In this document: positions 1-10,990 of the stretch, piece by piece
Layout: the number at the start of each line of letters is the position of its first letter
Numbering within the stretch: position 1 is the first letter of the stretch
Assembly: GCF_022682495.2 (NCBI RefSeq)
Contig: NC_071388.1
Location: forward strand, 14,619,171-14,683,170
DNA from: Desmodus rotundus
Taxonomy: Eukaryota; Chordata; Mammalia; Chiroptera; Phyllostomidae
Length of the DNA stretch: 64,000 nucleotides
Reading direction: 5' to 3'
Notes under the pieces: model-generated
What the model was told of the DNA's origin: nothing
The model's input: only the letters and a program-made list of their open reading frames with translations
The model's database searches: none
Position numbers and translations under genes: made by a program

Positions 1-358
1 ATAATATTTGAACTCATTTGTGTATTTATTTTGAATTCCATTTTATTTACTGTGGAGTGACCTGTTTGTATGTCAGGTAACACTATGTCTTGGGAGATTT
101 TCTTCATCTATCTACACGTAGCTGCACATTATTCCGTTAATTATCAGTCTCAACTTTTCACTGAGCCCTCTGCTGATAGTCATTTGTACTAGGTACATTG
201 GCCCCACTTTTCAATACTGGAAGCAGCTCAGATGCATATATCTGATATACATGAAGTATTAAAGCATGTGTTTCAACATTTGGGTCTTTTATTTGTTAAT
301 CTGATCAGTGAAAATGATATCTTATGATTTGTTTAACTTACATGTCTATATTAATTCT
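1..358. other. Unassigned AT-rich sequence
   Basis: I recognise no gene, repeat family or RNA here. Short open frames are of chance length. Confidence 0.5.
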
Positions 359-711
359 CTTAGTCCATTTGTGCAGTTATAGAAAATATCATAAGTTGGG
401 TGACTTATTAAAAAGTATTGATTTCTCATAGGTCTGAAGGCTGGGAATTCCAAGATCAGAGTGTCAGCAAATTAGATGCCTGGTGAAAGTCCTCTTCTGG
501 GCCGCAGACACTGAGTTTTGAGTTCTCACATGGTGGAAGGGGCAAGCTAGCTCTTTGGGGCGACTTTTATAAGGACACTAATCCACTCCTGATGGCTCCA
601 TCATCATAACTGAATCATCTCCTGAAGGCCCCGCCTCCTCACACCATCACTTTGGGTAGTAGGTTTACAGTGTGCGAACTATGAAAGTACACAAATATTT
701 GTACCATTGCA
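359..711 (-). mobile_element. MST-type MaLR LTR, antisense
   Basis: Read on the minus strand this follows the MST LTR order: a fossil start near the ACAAA block at 690, the GGGGCCTTCAGGAG block, the 'CCTTATAAAAG' block near 570, the 'CACCATGTGAG' block near 530, the 'CTTCCAGCCT' block near 450 and the closing 'GGACTAAG' at about 360. MaLR LTRs are old mammalian ERVL-related elements. Family recognised from remembered consensus; divergence is high and no coding remains. Confidence 0.8.
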
Positions 712-1529
712 TTTATAATCCTTATTTGAAACTTCTTTTTATGTCTTTGCCGCTTTTTCCTAGTAGGTTGTGAGTCTTTCTTATAACTTCTTTGTTGGAA
801 TTCTTTCATACCAAGATATACTTCTTCTATTTTATATATTTAAAAATTTATATATTTGTGATATATAAATATTGTTCCTAGTGTGACTTGGGTTTTTGAA
901 TGTGTTTCTACAGATATCTAAATACTTGTAAAGTTGAAATTTAATACTTAAGTAATTCTTATGGATGACACATAATTCCAATGAATATCTCCATTTACTG
1001 GGGGAAAACTCTTAAGAAATACATTTTCTGTACATGTTAGAAAATTTTAACGTTGCATAATGATTAGATGACACCCTCATGTCCGTGGTATGGATCTGCT
1101 CTGATGTAAGAAATAAGCGGCCAGGGTACCTGAGCTGCCATGTGAAAGAACATTTACCCCAGAGGGCTGTTTGACTCATACCAGAATTTGCACGAGTTAG
1201 GAATTTACCTTTGTTATCTTCAGGCACTGACATTTGGGGTTAGATTATTAATACAATATAACTTTGACTTTCCTGGTTATTCAGCTTCTATTCCTCAGCT
1301 ATTGAAAATTTTCTCTCACAAATGATTATTAATTTAGATGAAAAGATACTTCGGGCATCTATAAAGATAAAGCATTTAATTGGCTAACATAATAAATTAC
1401 ATCGTTTGATTGCCTTAGGTGCTTTAGATCTTAATAAACTGCTGCCTTATAATTTTTCTTTTCCTTTTTTTTTTAATGTTCCCCTGCTATGGATTTATTA
1501 TTTGGGCTCTGTGAGCCTTACATTAATAG
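712..1529. other. Unassigned AT-rich stretch, possible old L1
   Basis: From about 725 to 905 the text resembles an antisense old L1 3' region (TTGTTGGAATTCTTT-like wording), but the match is weak. The remainder shows nothing I recognise. Confidence 0.35.
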
Positions 1530-2155
1530 TTGGACAACTTTTCACCTTTAATCTGTGTTACAATTTTTCTTTGCTGTGTAACAAATTATGACAAATTCAG
1601 TGACCTTAAACAACACAAATTTATTAGTGCTCAGATCAGCTGGGTCTTTTTCTCAACATCTCAGCAGGCTGAAACCAAGTGTCAGCCAAATCTGCAATTT
1701 CATTGGAGGTTCTGTGCCCTCTATCAAGCTAACTGATTATTGGCAGAAATGAGTTCTTTGAAGGATAGAACTGAGGTACTCAGCTGCTTGAGTTCACTTG
1801 CAGTGCCCTGCCACATGACTCTCTCTAAATTATGGCAGTTTATTTCTTTGAGATCAACAGATAAGAGTCTTGTGCTATTTCCAGTCTCTCTGACTTCTGT
1901 CTTTTAAGTACTCAGATGATTCAGTCTTGCTCACACAAAATAATCTCTCTTTGGTGAACTAAAAGTTAACTGTTTGGAGACCTTGCTTACATTCACAAAG
2001 TTCCTTCACCTTTGCCACATAATGCAATCGTATCCGGTTAAATTCACAGCCCCACCCACACTCAAGGGGAAGGATTATACTGTGGAATGCATACCATTGG
2101 ATAAGTCTTGGAATCACCTTAGAATTCTACTTCCGTCTAGATTAGTATACAGAAT
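1530..2155 (-). repeat. Old LTR-like interspersed repeat, antisense
   Basis: The order of blocks (a 'GTGTAACAAATTA' start, 'CTTAAACAACA', 'CAGCTGGGT', then 'CACACTCAAGGGGA' near 2060) matches a common mammalian repeat that I believe is an LTR of the ERVL/MaLR group. A second copy of the same kind lies at 39510-39965. The subfamily was not assigned. Confidence 0.55.
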
Positions 2156-2267
2156 TTGAAAGTCACCTTTTTAATTTGTAGGTTTTAGACCGGCATATTT
2201 CTATTATTGTTATTTTCATTTCTCTAAGAATTAATTTACTCAGATTTATCCTAGGATGGCCTTCACA

Positions 2268-2456
2268 AATTTTTATACCTTTTTTCTTTTATTAATTGAT
2301 TTTAGAGAAAGAGAGAAAGATATGTCAATTTATTGTACCACTTATTTATGTATTCATTGGTTAATTATTGTACATGCCCTGACCTGGGTTCAGACCTGCA
2401 ACTTGAGTGAATCAGAACAACTCTCCAACCACCTGACTTACGTGGCCAGGGTCTAA
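2268..2456 (-). mobile_element. Ves-type SINE, antisense, divergent
   Basis: Reverse-strand SINE: the plus strand starts with a T-rich tail complement (TTTATTAATTGATTTTAGAGA), followed by the GA-rich segment and, at 2375-2455, the complement of the tRNA-like head ending in GGCCAGGGT. It is more degraded than the copies at 25.2 and 43.5 kb. An open frame across it is accidental. Confidence 0.75.
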
Positions 2457-2798
2457 CTACCACATTTTAACATTCTGATGTATTGTTATCCATTTGTAAA
2501 TTTTTAACATTTACTTACATGATTTATTCCTAGTTTCTTTTTTCTTATTTGTACACATGCCTTCTATTCTTTGTACTGATCAAATTATCCTTGAATACCT
2601 ATTGTATAACAGCAATTGTTGATTCATCCTTTCTCAACCACTTTGTTGGATGGGTGTGCTGTAGCTTCTATGTATAACAATGTACTTGGACTTCCTTTAT
2701 AATGAGACATTCAACTTTAGCTGGATGTCACCTTGAAAAAAATTCCAGCATACCAACAGGTTTTCATAGCCTTAAACTCTGCAGTTATAACTCAGGAT

Positions 2799-3130
2799 TT
2801 AATCAAGAGGTCTCCCTTTACCAATTGCATTAGTTTCAGCTGCCTCCAAAGTTCGATGAGGTGAGTATATGGTTTGGGATTTATCTCTTGTTTCCGCCTC
2901 CAAAAAGGTTTCAGGGATAATGCCAGATTTATTAAGCAGAGACCTTGGAGCTCTTCTCATGCAATTATTTTTGGCAAAGGATACAGTCCAGAAAAGCTGT
3001 TGTTCAATCATTAAAAATAGTTGTTTCCTATGTTTTATCCATTTTTGTAGTTGACTTTTGCTAGGCAGTAAATCTGATGTCAATTTTTCTGTTATGGCTG
3101 GAAGAGGAATTCCCTGTAATAAAGTACTGT
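2799..3130 (-). other. Open frame with acceptor-like start; possible exon
   Basis: The minus strand is open from 3146 to a TAA at 2799-2801. A pyrimidine-rich tract ending in CTCAG (3135-3131) could be a splice acceptor, giving about 110 residues that look protein-like (for example the segment KWIKHRKQLFLMIEQQ). I do not recognise the product. By rough estimate, several open frames of this length are expected by chance in 64 kb of such DNA, so this stays a candidate only. A decayed gene fragment is also possible. Confidence 0.2.
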
Positions 3131-3361
3131 CTGAGGAAAAGTTATTTTAAGGAAAATACATAATGAATTCTCCGAAGTTTTATAAATTACATAAATGGAA
3201 TGAAATATATCATTATGGATAATTGATTTGCCATGACCCTGAGGATTCCTGAACCTCTAACCAAAGATTGGGAAAATTAAGCTATTATAAATTCTCTAAA
3301 TACATGGATATCAATTAAAATAATCCCCAAAGGAGGTAAAACCTTCTATTTCATCTGGCTT

Positions 3362-3377
3362 GAAAATAACAAGTGAG
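3362..3377. repeat. HAL1 target site duplication, 5' copy
   Basis: GAAAATAACAAGTGAG, matched at 15 of 16 bases by 5452-5467 (GAATATAACAAGTGAG). It marks the left junction of the HAL1 insertion. Confidence 0.9.
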
Positions 3378-5451
3378 ACTTCTGGTCAAAAGGGAGGCAT
3401 AGGTAAAGACAGCTTGCCTTCTTGCACAGCCACAGCAAAAATTACTTCTAAAGCACAAATAACCATCACCCAGAATCATCGGAATATCGAGCTGTATGGA
3501 ATTCCAACAACCAAGAAATTAAAGAAGTCACATTTATCCATATGGGTAGGAGGGATGGAGATTCAAAAGTGTACAGAAAGGCATGGAGATGAGGAATGTG
3601 TGGTCCCACACCCACATGTCATGGATAAAAATTGGGAGGGATAACTCTAGAGTGAGAGATCCCAGCCTCATACCAGACCACCCACTAAGGGTTCAGTGCC
3701 AGGAAGATAAGTCCACATAACTACTGGCTATAAAAACCAGTGTGGGTTGGGCCAGTGGAAGAAACTGTGGGATTCTTAGCAATCTCTTCTTAAAGGGCCT
3801 TCAATGGACTTAGGACTTACGTAGACTCACTCTGTCTGGGCTCAAGCACCAAGGCAGCAGCAGAAGGGCGCCAGTGGCACATGGGAGAAATTGAAGTGTC
3901 TGGCATCAGGGTGAGTGCAGTGGGGGACAGCTTTCCCCTAGGCAAAACTCCAGAGGCCAGGCAGTGGCATTGTCCTCTTTCTGGGGCCTCCTCCACACAG
4001 AGCCACAGAGCAACAACACCGTATCAGATACTCCAAAAACCTGGTTCACATGGGTTTCCCCACCCTGGTGATTACCTAAGGCTATGCATCATCCAACTTA
4101 CTGGTGCAATTTTCTACAATAGGCCATGCTACTAAGACAGGGAATCAAAACAGCTCTGCCTGATACACAGAAACAAACACAGGGAGGCTGCCAAAATGAG
4201 GAGACAAAAAGTATTTCCCAAATGAAAGAACAGATTAAAACTCCAGAAAAATAACTAATCAAAATGAAGATAAGTAATCTATCAGGTGCAGAGTTCAAAA
4301 TACTGGTTGTTAGGATGCTCAAGGAAATCATTGGGTACTTCAACAACATAAGAAAGACCCAGGAAGAAATGAAGTTTACACTAAGTGAAATAAAGAAAAA
4401 ATTACAGGGAACAAACAGTGGAGTGGATAAAGCCAAGAATCAAATCAATGATTTGGAACATAAGGAAGAAAAAACATTCAATCAGAACAGCAAGAGGAAA
4501 AAAAAATGAATCCAAAAAAAAAAGGACAAGTGAAAGGAGCTTGTGGGGCAACTTCAAACATACCAACATTCGAATCATAGGGGTGCCAGAAGGAGAAGAG
4601 AAAGAGAAAGAAATTGAAAACTTACCTGAAAAAATAATGAAAGAGAACTTCCCTAATTTGATGAAGGAAATAGCCATATAGCTGGAACCAAAAAGAGTCC
4701 CAAACAACATAGACCTAAAGAGGACCACAAGACACATCATAAGTAAAATGCCAAAGGTTACAGATAAAGAGAAAATCTTAAAAGCAATAAGAGAAAAGCA
4801 AATAGTTACCTACAAAGGAGTTCACATAAGACTTCTACCTGATTTCTCAAAAGAAATTTTGCAGTCTAGAAGGGACTAGAAAGAAGTGTTCAAAGTGATG
4901 AAAACAAAGACCTATATAACCTAGATTACTGTATCCAGCAAAGCTATCATTTAGAATGGGAGGGCAGATAAAGTGCTTCCCAGACAAGGTAAAGCTAAAG
5001 GAGTTTGTCATCACCAATCCATTATTGTATGAAATGTTAGAGGAAGTTATTTAAGAAAAAAAGATCAAGACTATGAACATTAGAATAGCAATAAATTCAC
5101 AATTATCAACAACTGAATCTAAAAAAACAAACTAAGCAAACAAGCAGAACAGAAACAGAATCATAGATATGGAGAACATTTGGAGCATTATTAGTTGCAA
5201 GGGAGAAGGCAGAGATTGGAGTAAAAGGTGCAGGGATTCAGATGCATGAATTGGTAGGTACAGAATAGACAGGGGGATGTTAAGAACATTATAAGAAATG
5301 GAGTAGACAAAGAACTTATATGCATGACCTATGGACATGAACTAAGGTGGGAGGTTGCCAAAAGAAATATGGGGTACAGAGTGCAGAAGGCAAAGAGGGA
5401 AAATTGAGACAATTGTAATAGCACAATCAATGAAATATATTTTTTAAAAAA
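3378..5451 (+). mobile_element. HAL1 (half-L1) retrotransposon, both ends present
   Basis: Starts with the L1/HAL1-like head ACTTCTGGTCAAAAGGGAGG, has a ~0.85 kb 5' UTR, an ORF1-like region (about 4264-4910), and a 3' UTR that ends in an A-rich tail at 5437-5451. No ORF2 (endonuclease or reverse transcriptase) is found between ORF1 and the tail. That is the defining layout of HAL1, which is mobilised by L1 enzymes. The 16-bp target duplication on each side indicates L1-type integration and shows that both ends survive. An alternative is an L1 with a large internal deletion, but the sequence after ORF1 (near 4900-5050) reads like HAL1 as I remember it. Confidence 0.8.
4264..4910 (+). pseudogene. 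HAL1/L1 ORF1 (RNA-binding protein) relic
   Basis: L1 ORF1p is a trimeric RNA-binding chaperone of the retrotransposition particle. Here the N-terminal coiled-coil part is in one frame (4264-4509, with heptad-like text such as EMKFTLSEIKKKLQ) and the RNA-recognition part in another (about 4510-4680). The latter carries the diagnostic NIRIIGVPEGEE-type motif near 4565-4600. The shift falls in an A-rich run near 4500-4520. A TAG at about 4679 and further stops near 4877 break the rest, although KMPKV and later C-terminal wording can still be followed to about 4910. The protein cannot be made. The identification as an ORF1 family member is secure; HAL1 rather than L1 origin is inferred from the missing ORF2. 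Confidence 0.8.
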
Positions 5452-5467
5452 GAATATAACAAGTGAG
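5452..5467. repeat. HAL1 target site duplication, 3' copy
   Basis: GAATATAACAAGTGAG, directly after the A-rich tail; one mismatch to the copy at 3362-3377. Confidence 0.9.
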
Positions 5468-5794
5468 TGCATTTAGGTGAGTGTAAGTCATAGGAAGTAG
5501 GTTATGCTTTCCGTAGAGTTCGTAGTGCCCAACTATCCATTAACTGAAGACAAAAGACTAGATGAATACCTGAGCACAGGGCAAAAATCTGGTCTGGAGA
5601 CTTGAGAAATGTGCAAGCCAAACCGTACAGAATGAGAAGACATCATTCTTTATGCATTCCTTGGCCATCCTAGCCCAAATGAAACACTCTGAGCGCTCAC
5701 AAATTTCCTCAGCATACCACATACCGCCCCTTAAGCTATATCCACAAGACCTTGCTCTTGTTTGTTCCCCACTTTCTTTCTTGTTTACATTTTA
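5468..5794. other. Unassigned sequence
   Basis: Between the HAL1 and the next L1 tail. Nothing recognised. Confidence 0.5.
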
Positions 5795-6055
5795 TTCCAT
5801 TTTATTTGATTTTTAATTGAATTTACTGAGGTGACATTGATTCACAAAAACTTACAGGTTTTAAGTGTTTAACTCAATAAGGCATCATCTGCACACTGCA
5901 TCCTGTGCCTATCACCCCAAGCAAAGTCTCTTTGCATCCTCCTTTCCCGCCTTTGTTCGCCTTCACTGAGCCTCCGCCCTCCTGTCTCTGGCTATCCCCA
6001 CACTGCTGTCTTTATCTATGTTATGTGTATATGTTTTTTGCTTCATCCAGTTGAA
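5795..6055 (-). mobile_element. L1 3' end, antisense
   Basis: The plus strand begins TTTTTAATTGAATTTACTG and continues with GGTGACATTGATTCAC, the complement of the L1 tail wording 'ACCAATGTCACC...AATAAATT' that occurs in sense at 24.7, 42.8 and 58.0 kb. Only the last ~260 bp of the 3' UTR is present, so this is a 5'-truncated copy. Confidence 0.8.
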
Positions 6056-7434
6056 CTGGGGCCAACGTGTTGGGGAACTTCAAAATCCCTTATCCAAATA
6101 ATTTTTCTCTCTGTTGATGTCTGAAAACCACTAGTAGGGTAGATAAGACATGGCCCAAATATATAAAGCGTGTGTTGTAATCATGACACACCCCCTTAAC
6201 TGTGTGGCTTTTGTCAGATCAGTTGATCTGTGACACTTGCCTTCTTCATTAGTGAAGTAAATTTGTGAGAATAAGAAGGATGTGGATGATTTCTTTATTC
6301 TTCCTGAGCTATTAAGTTGTGCCAGAATGATCTCTGTATATATAATGAGTTGCAAAAATGGAAATATTTAAGACTTTGACAATTAATGAATTTTTGTAAT
6401 CTGAAATGATAAAATACATAGAGGAAATATAACCATAATTTATTATCAAGACACTTTTGAAACAATAATTAAGGTCGTTTTCTTTGTAACTCAAAGCAAA
6501 TTGAAAATGTAGATAGAACCCTATGACATTCTGTTACCATAAAAATGAATGATTGGATTGATATAGATGAATGGTCAATGGCCATAATATATAGTAACTG
6601 AATTATTTCCTAAAAAATTCCCAGTGTGAATTTATAATGGCTTATTACAGGAAAAGCATTTCAATCTTCATATGGTCTAGAACTTGACATTTTAAGCAAT
6701 GGTTCTTCTTTTTGCCATTATACAAGGTGAAAAAATCTCAAGAGAAACAAAAACTTATATCACTATCACTATTAATATAATATTAGTTTTTATAAGAAAC
6801 TGTGGGTATGACTTGAGTTTAACAATACAATCTGGAAATAACTAGAGGATCCTCTTTTAATAAGCATTTATAAGCATCCTTTTAGACAGCTGGAGATAAT
6901 TGTATCCTCCATTCTGGTTTTGGCAGTTTGAAGACCTCTAACCATTTAAATGTACTTGTATATCTATCTGTAACTATATCTACATATCTATCTAACCTAC
7001 TTATTGCATATATAGATGTACACCACAAAGACCTAGTTTATATTTTTCAGTCAGTCATATCAGTGTAGAAAAAAAGGATTTATCTAACTAGCTAGAAAGT
7101 TAACTCATCTTTAAGTGAATAAAATACAGTTAAGAACATAAAATCTTGAATTTTAAATGCTGTATAAAAGGCAGGTAGACGGAATGGGATGCACTAAGGT
7201 GGGGAGACATGGGTGCAGGGAGACTGTGAACTCGGTGTCTCTGTTACGAAGCAGTGGTGGGAGATTTCAGGGCCCCTCAAACAAACCTTAGATATTTTAC
7301 CTAATGTCTCCTTAAACTCAACTTGGCATTCATTTTAAATAACTTTCAAAATGTGAGGCTTTTAACATTGTTAACAAATTGTGTTTCTCCCTCCTTTATT
7401 TTTGGCTTCCATAAAACTCTATTTCCAGCTTTAT
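6056..7434. other. Unassigned AT-rich sequence
   Basis: No gene or repeat family recognised. It contains short ATCTATCT-like runs near 6960-7000. Confidence 0.5.
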
Positions 7435-7560
7435 TCTTTCCCCATAAATATGCAGGGGGCACCATATAAGTCACACACTATTTTAAGTGTTGCTGATGAA
7501 GCAACCAGCAAAACCCACAGAGCTCCATGCACGTGTGGAATTTATATTCTGACACATTCT
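7435..7560 (-). mobile_element. L2 3' fragment, antisense (probable)
   Basis: The order CTATTTTAAGTGTTGCTGATG, 'AACCAGCAAAACCCACAG', 'GAGCTCCATGCA' and 'TTTATATTCT' follows the antisense L2 3' wording (aggtgctgggga, aacaaaacagaca, catggagctta, cattcta). Degraded. Confidence 0.5.
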
Positions 7561-9489
7561 TAAGTGTCAGTGCTTAATTATGGCTGCTGAATGAGACACT
7601 TCTCTTGGGTCAAGAAAAGCATGTCTATCGCCTTTTATTTTCTGTGCATCATGACTATTACACTCCTTCAGTTCTGATAGGCTCTGCCTCTGTGCCATAT
7701 GAAACCTCCCCCATTTTGGATCGCATTTATTTTCATTACTTGAGACACAATAACTGTTTCCATCTGCAGTGACCCATCATCCATCTGCAGCGTACCCCAG
7801 ACTTGTGCCTTTTTGATCTATTGTCTGATGGCTACATTTCTATCTAAAGTTGTTTTTCCTTATTTTTTTTTTTAACATCCTGAGAGAGGTTTCCCTTCTG
7901 ATCTTGACTATGTGACAATGCAGCTGAACTGAGTTATGTCGTATTTAAACAGAAATTGCTGGATTTTTCCATGACATATACCAAGAGGTTTCTGATAAAC
8001 TTGGAGCTTCCTAGTGCACTTGAAGTCTCGTGAGTTACTTAGTCTGCAATAGTGCAAAAATCTCTTCTTTTTTTCTTTCCAAACATCTATTTTTGTGAAG
8101 GTTTTAGCATTTAAACCTTACTTTAAAATGGATTAAATCAAAAGATGTCCTCTTTCGCCAGTTCCTATTGGGGTTTCTGAAATACAGAGATGCGAAGGTT
8201 CTCTCCAGTGTTTGAGCTGCAAACCATGGTGCAGCTGCAGGGTATAAAAATACCCTGGAGGAACCTAGCTTTGTGCTACGCAAGACGCTGTTGGCAGTCA
8301 GGCAGTACCTGCTTACCAGCACGGAGATCCTTTGAGTGTGTGGCTGCCTCGTGACTGCCGGCCATATAGCCAGTTTCCAGTTGCTGCATAATCATCAAGC
8401 ATAATGCAAGATCAAAACAAATATGTCCTTAGGTTGGTATTTTTCAATTTTTCCACCCAGCAGGTAAACAAACATTTGTCAATTTTCTCACAGTGGGCTC
8501 ACTTCCAGTTTCAAGGAACTGACTGTAGACATTTCTTTGAACCCACTAGAAAGGGAAGACGCAGGCCCAGGTTTCAACTGGTGGTTGCTCATTTGTTGAG
8601 CTGCTCTGAGGTTTCTCCTGGAAAGAAAACTGCAGATGAACCCCACAGTGTCAGTCTGTCACTGGTGGTGAGCACACACACTACTGTTCTAGTGTTCCAG
8701 CAGGGCCTTTGCCCCTGAACTTGACCTTATGACCTCGATTAAAATGTTACCCATGTGTTCAACTGGTTATTCCATGCTTTTATTCATTCCTCCACAGTAA
8801 GTTCCTGATACAAAGAATAACACTAATAAGATTGAAATTACTGCAGCATATTCACACATGAATGAGCAGGGGCAAGACTGTATCCATTTTCATGTATGCT
8901 GTACATAAGTGGTTCTAATGCCTAAAATAGTCTACCAATGTTTACATAAGCCTCTAAAGATTCTTATCACTATATTTAGGATATGGCTATTGTTAATTAT
9001 AGATGTGCTACTGCTGATATATGGAAGGATTATCAAAGGCAGAAAATATGTTTTGGACAACTTTGATCTAAAAAAATTAATAACCATATATAGCTCATAT
9101 CGTTATTACATACCATAAATATTGCTTAGTGTCTTTAACACTTAGGAAGAGTTGCTAACCAAATATATTTTGTTTTTAGGATAATCTATATACAGGATCC
9201 AGCAGAAGTAATGCCTCCTTGAGCGTGGCTGGTAGGGCAATAATATGGGTGTAATAATTTATAGTTTTAATTTGAACATTTCACCTAAAATGTCATATGG
9301 CATGCTTGAGTGTGATATTGTTATGTTACAGAATTATATGCTTATAATTTTGTAATAAAAGATTTTGCAATATATAAGGGGCATTATTTGTGCCCTTTAC
9401 ATTCTTATTTTTTCATTTGTATGTATAATAATCTTTGCATACTACCATTACCATATTTTCTCACATCTATGTCCTTTATTATGATTTTA
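7561..9489. other. Unassigned sequence with a TATA-containing palindrome
   Basis: No gene recognised. At 8238-8257 an 8-bp inverted repeat (CAGGGTAT/ATACCCTG, 4-base loop) contains TATAAAAA. It resembles a TATA box but has no supported transcript. Confidence 0.4.
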
Positions 9490-9719
9490 TATTTTTAAAG
9501 ATTTTATTTATTTATCTTTAAAGAGAGTGGGAGGGAGGGAGAGAGAGAGGGAAGGAAAACATCAATGTGTGAGAGACATATCTATCAGTTGCCTCTCACA
9601 CACTCCCCAGCTGGAGACCTGACCCTCAGCTCAGGTGTGTGCCCCAATTGGGTCTCAAACTGGGGACCCTTTGATTTGCAGACCAACACTCTATCTACCG
9701 ACCCATACTAACCAGGGCA
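9490..9719 (-). mobile_element. Ves-type SINE, antisense
   Basis: The plus strand opens with the complement of an A-rich tail (TTTTTAAAGATTTTATTTATT), then GAGGGAGGGAGAGAG, ACATCAATGTGTGAGAG, and ends with the complement of the tRNA-like head near 9650-9719. Imperfect flanking repeats (TATTATGATTTTA at 9477 and TATTGTGACTTTG at 9720) are a plausible target duplication. Confidence 0.9.
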
Positions 9720-10389
9720 TATTGTGACTTTGTGTTTTAAAACTCACAGTGACTTCTACAATTTCTTATTGCTAGTATTGTTAAGCCCCAAAAAGTTCTC
9801 AGAAAAATACATTACTGCATCTAATATTTTACCTACCTAGGATGAGCTGAGCCTTTGTTCACTCAGGGTATCACTAACCATCACTATGGGTATAAGAGTC
9901 AAGTGAACACAATAATAGTGTGAGATGCAACTCACAGTCAGTGTATTTATTTGTGTTTTGGAAGATCTTCTCTCGTAGCTACTGAGTGGCTCAGTAACTG
10001 TGAAGTATCCATTATCATTTCATACCTACTGCTCTGCTCATCAGAAAAAGACAAATAGCTATTTTTTAAAAATTGCAAATAACAGATGAATATATTACAC
10101 TTGAAAAAAATTTTAAAACAAGTTTGAATTTGCTTTGATTATCATTCCCTATAAGCCCCCCAAATAACCACTGTAGCCCCTGGAACAGCCTTCGTGACTT
10201 ATGTCTTTCTTGTCCACTTACTACCATGTGATCTCATCCAGCCTTTTGTTTCAGATAACAACAATATGTGAATGGTATACAAATGTACAATTTCAACTGC
10301 GAACACTTATCAGAACTATAAACTTACAAAGACTGCATGCTCATTATCACTAATTAGATGTCAAAAGGCAGCTTAAACTTAAGTTACCC
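9720..10389. other. Unassigned sequence
   Basis: No gene or repeat family recognised. Confidence 0.5.
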
Positions 10390-10990
10390 CAAAGTAAGTT
10401 ACTATTCCTCCCTCAGAACCTACCTTCCCCCACATTGTTCATTTATTTATCAATGTCTATATTTCCTTGAACACTCATTTTCTCTTACCACATAAATTCA
10501 ATCTATCAGCAAAAGGCCACCTGTTCTACTTTCAAATATGTCCACTATTGAATATTAAGCAAGGACTCCAATGCTACCATCCAAGGTACTTCCACCATCA
10601 TTTCTCACTTGATTTCTGCTGTAAGTTATGAACTGACCTTGAATTTTCTACCCTTCACTTTCTCTAGCATAATCTCAAACTAGGAGACAGATTATTTTAA
10701 GATAAGTGATCTCAGTCATCTTATTAAAATTCTAGAAGTAGTACACACTTCATATAATGTAAAATCAGACTTCTTACAGTTGCTCTCAAGCTCTTACAAA
10801 GTCTCTTCCTGTATTTTGTGTACACACACGGATATACATATGTATACAGTCACACACATACACTCCTATACACACATGCATCTTAAATATATGCATCTGA
10901 AGTATGTTCAGAATGCTTTTCATTAGTATAATCTAAAGGGTACTCCTGGACACTTTTCTCTTGGTATTTCCATCCCAGTGATTTTCAAAA
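10390..10990 (+). mobile_element. L2 3' region, sense (probable)
   Basis: Blocks such as GATAAGTGATCTCAGTCATC, AAATCAGACTTCTTACAG and 'TCAAGCTCTTACAAAG' follow the order of L2 3' sequence (gtgatctt, aaatctgatcatg, ccttacaaggccc). A CA/TA-rich microsatellite at about 10820-10880 interrupts it. Confidence 0.45.

Noticed and set aside
8238..8257. Promoter with TATAAAAA
   Set aside because: The TATA-like string sits in a small palindrome and there is no gene downstream to support a promoter.
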